Below are positions 11,773-21,600 of a stretch of DNA of 64,000 nucleotides, one piece after another. Source of the stretch: Takakia lepidozioides (lineage: Eukaryota > Streptophyta > Takakiopsida > Takakiales > Takakiaceae); assembly GCA_030704615.1 (NCBI GenBank), contig CM060732.1, positions 18,726,001-18,790,000 on the forward strand, read 5' to 3'. The translations under genes were made by a program, and so were the position numbers. The notes beneath the pieces were generated by a model. The model searched no databases. It was given only the letters and a program-made list of their open reading frames with translations, and had not been told where the DNA came from. How positions within the stretch are numbered: position 1 is the stretch's first letter; each line of letters begins with the position of its first letter.

Positions 11773-12734
11773 CACTACTACAGAAACCGGTTTTTCCAAC
11801 ACCACCCATAGTTCACACCTGGCACTTTGAACGGCTCTTCTTACACCCATGTGAGACGAGGCAAGGTGTGATTTGGATCATTGTAGGAAAAGCCACATGG
11901 TGTTACAAATTTCACACTCGAATGACACCCATACGGTCAACAGATGTTGACCAAGATAATTCATATGGGGCATTTGACATGAGTGTCAAATGAGTCATGG
12001 AGTGTGAGGTGAGTGTCAGATGTCCTACAGGAATTTGGGGCAACTATATGGCGTGGCACATTGACCATCAAGGTGGATATGACTTGGCCCATTGACCATC
12101 CAGGTGGAAGATGGATGGATAAAATGACTTCCACCTCTATTCAACATGCCCTGGACGACATAACACATAGACTTTTGTTTAGAGAATTTAAAAAGTTCAA
12201 AAAGGTTATTAGGGTTATGGGGACCAACAATCCAAAAAGATGCACTGCTCATGCAGCTGACGACAATATCGTTATGAGAATGTCACACTATAATGAACAA
12301 TGTAAAACAATTGCTTTGAGAAGCTATAGATAAAACTACCACATTTGGGAGCCCGGCAATGTCAATCCCATTTCTGTCCAGTCAACCGTGACCCTTCACA
12401 ATGAGACAGTCTGAAGCTGAGCTGAGCACGGATTTCAATCTCTACTAGTCCAACCGTACTAGAGAAATATCCAGTGATCCTCAGACAAGGTTTTCTTCGC
12501 CACCTTACATAAATTGTTCCCAATGACTCAATCCCTGTCCACATTGTTGCTAGATTCGAGAAGCTTGGACAAAGTGCCTTGCTCTTTGTGACTGCCTCCT
12601 TTTTTGAGACAGCAGGGTTTTTTTGCTACGGGTGTCCTTCACTCACAACCGTCTTTTTTACATTGCGTCCGGGATATCAATGATCACCCCAGCCTGAATT
12701 TTGCCCCACCCTATCAAGCGCCAGTGCTTTTTAA
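11773..12734. other. CACTA left terminal and subterminal region
   Basis: The terminal repeat is followed by about 0.9 kb in which short direct and inverted motifs recur, such as TTGACCAT, GTGGAAG and TGAGTGTCA near 11940-12130. These are candidate sites for the TNPA-like protein. An open frame at 12013-12333 has no recognisable domain. I see no gene here. Confidence 0.5.
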
Positions 12735-13165
12735 CTAGTGCTTTTCAACTCGTCTACTGAGGGCCCCACTTTCTCCCCTTCGCTGGTACATGTCAAAATC
12801 ACTCCAAGAGCCATAGTGTTGGAAAACTGCCTTCGCATCCTTGATGCTCCCACATTTGGCATACATGTCCACGAGGGCATTGTTCAGAATCACATCAGGT
12901 AGAATTCCAGCTTTGACAATGAAGCCATGGACCTCTTCCCTTTTTCCAGAGCTGCCAGGTTTGCCCTTGATGCTCCCACATTTGGCATACGAGGCATTTG
13001 GCATACCCTTGATGCTCCCCACATTTGGATCGCATCTGTTACAATTCCAACTTTGGTGATGCATCCAAAGCTGCCAGACTTGCACACGCACTGCAAACGC
13101 ACAATCTCGTTCAGCCATAGTGTTGAACACGCATCCTCAGTGCTCCCACATTTGCTATACATGTG
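12735..13165 (-). pseudogene. Captured PPR gene fragment (PLS class)
   Basis: On the minus strand this reads VHGFIVKAGILPDVILNNAL followed by VDMYAKCGSIKDAKAVF, typical of plant PLS-type pentatricopeptide repeat proteins that bind organellar RNA. Further frames give NTMAERDC and MYSKCGSTEDA, more motifs of the same kind. Motifs are out of register and in different frames, and no full repeat series or C-terminal domain is present. It lies inside the CACTA element, so it is most likely a transduplicated host fragment rather than a working gene. Confidence 0.75.
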
Positions 13166-13172
13166 TCCACCA

Positions 13173-13913
13173 CCAGCTAACTTGCAGAATTCAACATGGA
13201 AATTTAGGGCCGATTCTAATAAGAGGGAAAAACAGGGTGAAATGTGTTGAAGAAGGTGCCCTCATTGCCTGATTTTACCAATTGTGTCGCTGCTGCTGCG
13301 GCTTCCAGTTGACCATCTACCCATGCAGGTTTCTTGTAGCTATTCTCCCACAAGGAATCATAGGCAATGTTGTGCTTGAAATGTGGCCCTCACCGATGAA
13401 TCTGGACCCACACTCTATCCCTGCTCCTTCAGCTATCCATGCCTCTGCACAAATCATGCATACATCCTTGCCTTGCTGGTAGCAGCTGACAATAACAGCC
13501 TACATTTGTTCTAGGAAACACCCAACTCAACTTCTCACACTAGTTCATATGCTCAATTGCATCTGCTACTCTCTGTAATCCAACAGACATTCACCTTTTT
13601 GCCACAATTGGGCCACCATTGATTAGGGTCAGAAAAGTATTCATGCCACAGCTTCATGACTGTTTAGGGTTCACTGTCACAAATGAAAGTGTGTTTGTCA
13701 GAATTCTGCCCACCCCAACAGCTCAGTCACTCCCACCCATGTAAGGTACCATGTTGTATCAAGTATAAACCCTGGAAAAGTACATGCAATAGCAGAAACC
13801 AACTCTACACCATAGCACAACTGGCTTGGTACCTCCCATGTGGAGCTTGCCTCCGCCTTCTACCATTTCGCCTCTGCCTTGCAGGTGCATTCAAGTTGGC
13901 AATGGCCAATTCA
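13173..13913 (-). repeat. Tandem duplication in CACTA, copy 1
   Basis: This 741-bp block matches 14149-14888 with a few percent differences and small indels. On the minus strand it contains the last codons of the tnp2 gene and an OSB-like motif region. A unique 235-bp spacer separates the two copies. Confidence 0.88.
13200..13680 (-). pseudogene. OSB-like (organellar ssDNA-binding) fragment, copy 1
   Basis: The minus strand gives LWHEYFSDPNQWWPN at about 13600-13670 and GPHFKHNIAYDSLWENSYKK followed by PAWVDGQL at about 13215-13410. In Arabidopsis OSB proteins the PDF motif has the pattern LW..FF..P..WWDNR...PDFKHK....LW....P.WV..L, which these two pieces match in order. A stop and a frame change lie between the halves, perhaps a former intron. 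It is not a complete gene. The family assignment rests on motif memory. Confidence 0.6.
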
Positions 13914-14148
13914 GCAATTCAAAGGCTCCATCCCACTTCACTGCTGTGCACATCCTGCAAGCATCGCGCTCCACGACACCACATCTTGTTCAGCCATGGT
14001 GTTGAACACTCCCTAAACTTGACCAAATCAGAAAAGTATTCATTCCACACCTTCTCCTCATCTCTTGTACCTGTTTCTGGATACTTTCCTGTTGTCACAT
14101 TGGCAGTATCATGTCAAAGTCACTCCAATCTATCAAAGATTCAGTCAA
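13914..14148 (-). pseudogene. Spacer with PPR and OSB-like scraps
   Basis: On the minus strand the first part (13914-14010) reads VFNTMAEQDVVSWSAMLAGC, a clear PLS-type PPR motif. The next part contains KVWNEYFSD, resembling the start of the OSB PDF motif in the flanking duplicates. This is more captured host sequence, in pieces. Confidence 0.65.
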
Positions 14149-14888
14149 CCAGCTAACTTGCATAATTCAACATGGAAATTTAGGGCCGATTGTGATAAGG
14201 GGGAAAAACAGGCTGAAATGTGTTGAAGAAGGTGCCCTCATCGCCTGATTTTACCAATTGTGCCGCTGCTGCTGCGGCTTCCAGTTGACCATCTACCCAT
14301 GCAGGTTTCTTGTACCAATCCTTCCACAAGGAATCATAGGCAATGTTGTGCTTGAAATGTGGCCCTCTTGGATGAATCTGGACCCACACTCTATCCCTGC
14401 TCCTTCAGCTATCCATGCCTCTCACAAATCATGCATACATCTTTGCCTTGCTGGTAGCAACTGACAATAACAGCCTACATTTGTTCAAGGAAACACCCAA
14501 CTCAACTTCTCACACTAGTTCCTATGCTCAATTGCATCTGCTACTCTCTATAATCCAACATGCATTCACCTTTTTCCCACAATTGGGCCACCATTGATTA
14601 GGGTCAGAAAAGTATTCATGCCACAGCTTCATGACTGTTTAGGGTTCACTGTCACAAATGAAAGTGTGTTTGTCAGAATTCTGCCCACCCCAACAGCTCA
14701 GTCACTCCCACCCATGGAAGGTACCATGCTGTATCAAGTCTAAACCCTGGAAAAGTACATGCAATAGCAGAAACCAACTCTACACCATAGCACAACTGGC
14801 TTGGTACCTCCCATGTGGAGCTTGCCTCCGCCTTCTACCATTTCGCCTCTGCCTTGCAGGTGCATTCAAGTTGGCAATGGCCAATTCA
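14149..14888 (-). repeat. Tandem duplication in CACTA, copy 2
   Basis: This is the partner of 13173-13913. On the minus strand it joins directly to the coding end of tnp2 exon 3, so the tnp2 C-terminus (about 14780-14888) is part of the duplicated unit. The duplication therefore arose within the CACTA after the capture. Confidence 0.88.
14180..14650 (-). pseudogene. OSB-like fragment, copy 2
   Basis: The minus strand has LWHEYFSDPNQWWPNCGKK at about 14575-14645 and GPHFKHNIAYDSLWKDWYKK then PAWVDGQLEAAAAAAQL at about 14180-14385. The second half is an open 69-codon frame. It has the same PDF-motif resemblance as copy 1 and is slightly better preserved. OSB proteins bind single-stranded organellar DNA; whether this fragment is ever translated cannot be told from sequence. 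Confidence 0.6.
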
Positions 14889-17800
14889 TCTGCCTCACTC
14901 AAAGGAACACAAACAGCAAGCTCAGTCATGATGTTATGAGGAATTTCAGGAGGCACCATGCCTACATAAATGTCTCCCTCACCCAGTGCCACTTCTGTAA
15001 TATCGTGAACCACTCGTCGGGATCGAGGGTCCTTGTGAAGGACCACCTTCCAGTTCCCTCGTGAACTTTTTTCATCCGAGAAAAAAACTTGCTCCACCTG
15101 ACTAGGGAATGTCCAGGGCTGCTCCATCCCAGGCAACATGCGACTGAAGTCAACCAAGAGAAAGCCATAATCATCTCGTTTCATGGTGGCATTCCGGCCC
15201 ACCATGTGTGACCTCACCCATGTACACAAGAACAGAATTGGGTGAAGAATTCCGTAATCCAGTTGAATTATTTCTCTTACAACACCCACATATTCCAATT
15301 GGGATAACACTCGTCTGGACATACCTGCTCTGTTTTCGCTTTCCTGATGGAATACTTGAGCAACTCCAGAATCAAATGTCACCCTGTCTCTGGCGCCAGT
15401 CCCATCACTTATTGCTCGAAAGTGATTGCCGTAAGCATACATGGACTTGAAGCCCAATGACTGTACTGCTGGTGGTATACATAAATGGCATATGTCCAAA
15501 TCATAGGACTCACCTGAACTCACCTTGCGTTGGACAGCACCTTCAATCCATTCATGGAATGGAGCCAGTAAGCGCATATCTGTTGGGTATGGAATTTCTC
15601 CATTGTGGTGGTCTTGGTCTTGTCCACAAAGGTATGCTGTTCTGAACTCAGTGCGGGATGCTTCTATGAGTGCCATCTCCTCTTCATAGGCCCTGTCCAA
15701 ATGAGAATTGCAAATTAGGATTACAGCTTATACCATTGGCAGAAATGAAACACACAGGATATGATAAGCAACATACTTACTCAAGGAATGGTTTCATGCA
15801 ATCTGTGTTGTGCAAAATATACTCGTGTGCACTGTCTCGTTCTTGAATGGTGAGGACTCGTACAGTTCCCAATCCTTCAACCACCTCCCCACTAACTGAG
15901 TCTTCTTCATTGGAGTCCCACACCCTTCGGCTTGTAGCATGAAATTCAGCCATATACTCAGTTAGAAACCCTAGGGCCTCATCCAAAGCATACCCTTCCG
16001 CCATGCTCCCTTCAGGTCGGCTCATATTCCTTACATAGCCTTTTAATGTCTTCATATACCGTTCCATAGGATACATCCAACGGCTAGACACGGGACCACA
16101 CACCTCCAATTCGTCCACAAGGTGTACAAGCAAGTGAGTCATGATATCAAAAAATGACGGAGGGAATTCTTTCTCCAGCAGACACATAGTGATTGCAACA
16201 TCTTCTTTTAAGGCCGGTACCTCAGCTGGATTAATGATCTTTGCACACACTTTTTGGAAGACTCGAGAAAGCCTCATAATTGCCATCCGTGGACCCTTTC
16301 CCAATACCCCTCGAATGCAAAGAGGTAAAATCTGCTGCATCATTACATGGTAGTCATGGGTTTTCATTGTAGACAGTTTATTGTCAGCCACATGTTTCTG
16401 GAATGTGGCAGCATAACCTGTGGGGGCCTTTACTGCAGCCAATGTTTCCAAAAACAGCACCTTCTCATCTTCAGTAAGAACATATGGGGCCAAAGGCTTG
16501 ACCAACTTGTTCGGGTGAGAGGGATGGGGTCTCAACCACAAGTGTTCACGAATGACATTGAGTTCCATATCCTTCCTAGATGTGGCTGTGTCCTTCTCCC
16601 CAAGAATGGTTCTCAGCACATTCTCACACAAATTTTTTTCACAATGCATCACATCCAGTGTGTATCGGATGAGTAAGTCTTTCCAGTATGGCAATTGGTT
16701 CAAAACAGTGACCCGTTTCATGCCATGTTCCTTTGAAGGGTCCAGTTTTCCCCCCTCAGCCCCTCCCATTGCGAGATACAACTCTCTGGTTGTAGCCCGG
16801 TCAAATTGCTCACTTGCAGTGACCACCATAGGAGCTGCTCTATGTTCCACATGTCCATTAAAGTGGGACGAGTTATTCCTATAGGGATGAATAGCAGGCA
16901 AGTATCTCCTATGACCAAGATACAAAACTTTTTTGCATGCCTTGGAGTACCTGGAATCAACATTAGGGCCGCAAGCTGGGCAGGCCTTGTATCCCCCGTG
17001 TGCGCATCCTGCTAGCAACCCATAAGCTGGAAAGTCGTGGATTGACCACATCAAGATGGCCCTCATGCGAAATGACTGTTGCCCCACTAGGCTACTTCCA
17101 TCCAATGCCTCCACACCAACTTCCCACAACAATTTCAGCTCATCCACAAGGGGCTGCAGATAAACATCTGCATTGTCATTTCCCACAGATTGTGGTCCAG
17201 GAATCAATAAAGCCAACATCGTGAAAAATGGCTTAGTACACAGCCATGGTGGAAGATTATAGTTTACCAACATGACAGGCCAAGTTGACCATTTGTTTGA
17301 TTTATCACTGTAAGGATTGACACCATCCCATGCGAGACCCAATCGCAGATTTCTGGGGTCCGCTGCAAACTCAGGCCATTTTTGGTCAATGTGGGCCCAA
17401 GCCTTGCTGTCTGCTGGGTGCCTAACCAAGCCATCCAAACTTCGATTCTTAAAGTGCCATGACAATAACTCTGAGATGGATTTGGCTTTATACATTCGAA
17501 GCAGCCTTGGAATGATAGGGAAATGTCGAAGGACCTTACGAGGTACTGGTGTCTTCGTACCCACCACATAACGACATGCCTGACATTTTGGACAAACCTC
17601 CAAATTTTGAAGCTCCCTTCTGAACAACACACAACCTTTCGGACATGCATGTATACTCTCGTAATGAAGCCCGAGTTCCATTATGAGTTGTTTTGCCTCA
17701 TAGTGGGACTTTGGCAGGCAATTGTCTGCTGGCAACAGTTGTCTTCCTAACAATGTAAGGAGTTCATCGACAAAGGTGTTTGACACACCATGGGTTTGAC

Positions 17801-18590
17801 AAGCATTTAACAGCAGTAAGGTAGCAGACAATCGAGAGGAAGAACTCCCTACATACAAAGCCCTGGATGCCTCCTGCTCAAAACGTAAGGCACTCGCTGC
17901 ACCACGATCACCATCGCTCTTCAGTCCACCATCAGTCTGCTCTGGCACTCCATCTGTGTCCCATTGGCCCTGTGTTCCATCTCCCGGTTCCTCATGTGCA
18001 TCACCAGTTTGCACCCCATTATCTGTAGTTGCGAATGTCTCCCGGAGCATTCTAAGCATGTCAAGATTACGATCCAAGGTATCAGGACCACCTGCAGGGC
18101 TGGTTTCCGTTCTAAACCCCTCATGTTCGTCTCCAGAGTTTTCCTGCTTATAAGCATATCAGTCCACATGTCAATCCACAATAAGATGGGGAGTTTAGGG
18201 TTGGAAATGGTGGATGTGGAACGTGCCATAATACAGGCACGTGGCAATAGGAAAACGGGCATGTACAATACTCTACACCTTACAACAATCCCGCTACCAG
18301 GAATTTGAACTGTTTCTTATAATTTCAAAGTATGCATCAGGGTTAAGGGAAGAGAATCCACAGATATGCACCGGGAGTTCTCGCAAGTTAGGATCTCGCA
18401 AGTTCAAAAGCAGATGACGCTTAGCCCGGCCAATGGTTTGCCAGTTCCCACCATGACAGGCATTGCATGGACATAGAATTTTCCGAAGACCCAGTCTTCT
18501 TGCTCGCGCTTCCTCTAGTTTCCACAATCTGTCATCGTCATGTTCTGCTTGTGTCCGCCTTTGCAATCGATGGGCAGTAGGAGGGATCAT
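14780..18590 (-). CDS. CACTA tnp2 transposase, three exons
   Basis: Exon 1 starts at the ATG at 18590 and encodes a transposase-associated domain with a CPCNACHGG cysteine motif. Exon 2 begins after an acceptor near 18147 and runs to FLE at about 15780, followed by GTAAGTATG. Exon 3 starts after TTTGGACAG near 15691 and ends at 14780. Exon 2 holds the tnp2 core (WSTWPVMLVNYNLPPW, FRMRAILMWSIHDFPAYG, ACPACG) and a DUF4218-like block (LVDELEVCGPVSSRWMYPME). Exon 3 has the DUF4216-like YGILHPILFLCTWV. Together this is roughly 1,190 residues, a usual size. No internal stop is visible, so it may be functional. The protein cuts and joins CACTA ends. The exon 1 donor is uncertain. Confidence 0.85.
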
Positions 18591-18619
18591 CTTGGCGACT
18601 GAGTGAGACTCGTCAGGAA
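18591..18619. promoter_or_regulatory. Divergent start region between tnp2 and the TNPA-like gene
   Basis: The two CACTA genes start only about 30 bp apart on opposite strands (ATG at 18590 minus, ATG at 18620 plus). Either their promoters overlap inside the coding starts or one of the chosen start codons is wrong. No TATA box is visible in the gap. Confidence 0.35.
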
Positions 18620-21600
18620 ATGGAGACAGACATAGAGTGTCCAGAAGTTACACCAGGGCGCAAGCCTACAGCGAGGGAGGTAGAACGAGCAAAGCGTCAA
18701 GCGGAGAACAAGGCATTCTTCGCACGACTGAAGATCTACGACATTGCAAAGAGGTCCGAACTTGCGTTTTTTCATATGCCCTACCTAGCCCTAGCCATGA
18801 AACCGCATTAAAAGCTCCAAACCTGCAGAGAGGATATGTTAGGGTTTTGCTGCTGCTGACATTGTCTTTCTTCTTCTTCTTTGCAGCGTCGAAGCGAGAT
18901 TGAGTCGCCCTAAACGCCTCGTTGAGGAAATCCTCAAACACACAGGTCCTCCTCGCCGAAGTCACAGAGTTCAACTCCTGCACTCTGCAATGTCACAACG
19001 GGAGAAAGAGGTAGAGCAAGAGGAGGAAGCGCAGGTGGTAGCGGAGTCAGACACAGAGGAGGCACGAGAGCAAGAATTGCAGCGAGACCAAGATTATGCC
19101 GCACATGAAGACTTGAATGAGACCAGCTCGGAGTCAGAGATGGAAACGATGAAAGAAGCCCCAACAAAGAGAAAGCGCGCAAAGCACCCTGCAAACTCCC
19201 CAACCCATCAGCAGGTTTGCGATCTGCACCAAAGTTCCGAGTTTCAAACACTATATAACTTGTCCCAGTATAATTTAGGGTTCTGAGACCTAACAAGCTG
19301 ATTGATATCTTTACGGAGCTGGTAGTACCTCGCCCACAATTCTCTGTTGGTTTCCAAATTGCAGCACTCTTTATAGAGGGCTCGTCTCTCAGCTATCTTG
19401 AGTTTAATCTCATTGGTCCACCAATTAACAGCTCTAGCACAGACAATTAGTTTCATCCCAATGATCTTGTCAACCACGGAGGAAACGAAACTCTCCCAAG
19501 AGTCCCCTGCTCTTTCGACCGTTATCAGAGCGAGACTGAAGTTCTTGGAGCGATTGCATCGAGAGGGAGAGCCTCTTGCAAGGCCTGGACATACTCAACC
19601 TTGACCTCCTCATTATGAAGTTTTTCTATGCGCCACTTCCGAATCGAATGTTTCACATATCTCTTGGTGTTGGGAAAACACCTTTTGATCTCATTCCAAA
19701 CCAGGAACTGGTCAGAGGTAGCAATATCAGTTCTGTCGATCAACACATTCGCACACTGGGGGAACAAATTTTTGTCCATTATGATATAATCCACAATGGA
19801 GCGTTCCCCAGTTTGGGATTTCTCACGAGTCCACTGCACTTGGTCACCTCTTGTCCTGATATTCAAGGTGAAAAGCTGAAGATCTTCTAGACAGTTAATT
19901 AACTGTCTGCCATTAGAATGAGGGGCTCACTCCATTAGTAGGACTTACCGTGTTATAAACATTAGTTCAGGCTTTCCAGATTCCTTTTAGAAAGCCCTTC
20001 ACACGTTCATCAGTTTTGTTGTATGTGGGCTACCAAGCAATGAGACCCCAACAGGGCCCACCGCTTTAGACTCAGCCTTGAGATATTGATAGTTGGTGAA
20101 CAGAGGTGCAGGGACTATGTTCTTGATGGTCCTGAAGAGGGTCGCTCTCTGATGAGAATACCCCAGACTTGTATCACAAAATGGACATTGTCTTCAGGCC
20201 ACCCACACCAGTGAGCATCGACAATCTCCCTTTCCTCTCTGCATCTGTTTATTGTTCAAAGGTAGACTCCCCATCCGGAGGTTAAATTTTCAGTCTAGTG
20301 CCAAGGGTAGGTCTGCCCTTCAGATCATCCTCAAAGTCCTCACCCATGTCACAAACTGGAAACGAGTTCAGGGAAGTTTATGCCTAACATTGTTTTGTTC
20401 GGACATTCTTCATGCTTTTGACATGGCCTTAGACACTTCAGCCTCCACGTCAGATTCATCTAGCAGGGTAGGGTCGTTGGTATGAGGCATGCGATTCAGC
20501 TGACTGTACCATAGGTCTGACTGACAGGGTCTTCTTGCATAGGCCTTTGGGCTTGGCTTACCCACGTGGTTTGCCATCCCTAGTAGTATGGTCGTATTGT
20601 TTCACATGTTTCTGTTGAGCAATGTGTGCAGAGTTCAGTCAAAAAAAGGAAGGGAATTGCAGGGAAGGATGCGAACGAGCATAAGTCTCTTACTCCAGCA
20701 AAGTGTGCACCAACTATTGCGCCAACTGCTGTGATGAGTGGCGCGGTTGTTTCCCCTTACGAAAAACCAGCCCCGCCCACTCCACAGACTGACGTTCCAG
20801 CTCCCTTGTATCCACCAGTATCGGCTCCTCCCTCGTATCCGCTTATGTACCCACAGTATCCTGCCATGTCAGGGTATAATCTGCATGGGCACATGCCGTA
20901 TCCTCACTATCAACCTCCAAACAATGATTCTCAGTGCCAGAATTACAATTCTTTTGCTCCACCTGCAGGCGCTCCAATGCATGATCCTAGTCAAGGTGGG
21001 TATTCCATTTACCACCATTATGGAATGCATCCCCATAGTATGTATCCTCCTCGGCCTATGTACAACCAACCTACTTCCTCCCTCTATCCTACCAGCCCTG
21101 CAAGACCACACCAGGGGCAGGTCCAGTATGGTGGCCACCAACCTTCAGGATCCAACTACAGTGGAGTACAACTGCCGGCACCTTCGAGCTTCACTGCACC
21201 GCGGCCACCTCTTTATCCAACATCTCCAGGTACACCTAATACCCTGAAAGGGAAAGGCATTCTGAAACAGACCGAGGATGCATTTGCTCCGCATCATCCT
21301 GTGGGGTGGGAGACAGCAGTCCAGCCCCAACAGAGTGAAGGTGGTAACATGCATGGTACTGCTGAAACCTTGCAGGATTCCAGCCTTAGTCCTGGGGGGA
21401 CATCAGGTGTGACTCCTATAGAACGCAAAAATGCTTTAAGGAGGGAAAGAAGGGCACTTGCAAAAGATCTGAGAGACCAGGCTGCTCAGAATGTGGCTGT
21501 AGGGAGGAGGAAATTTTTCATTTCTTGTGATGAACTTGGAAACCCTGAAGGTCCTGCTCGGAACCAGTGGATGACAGCTCTGCGAGGGCAGTGTCAACGT

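Noticed and set aside
12013-12333. 106-codon frame near the CACTA left end
   Set aside because: It lies in subterminal repeat DNA and no family was recognised.
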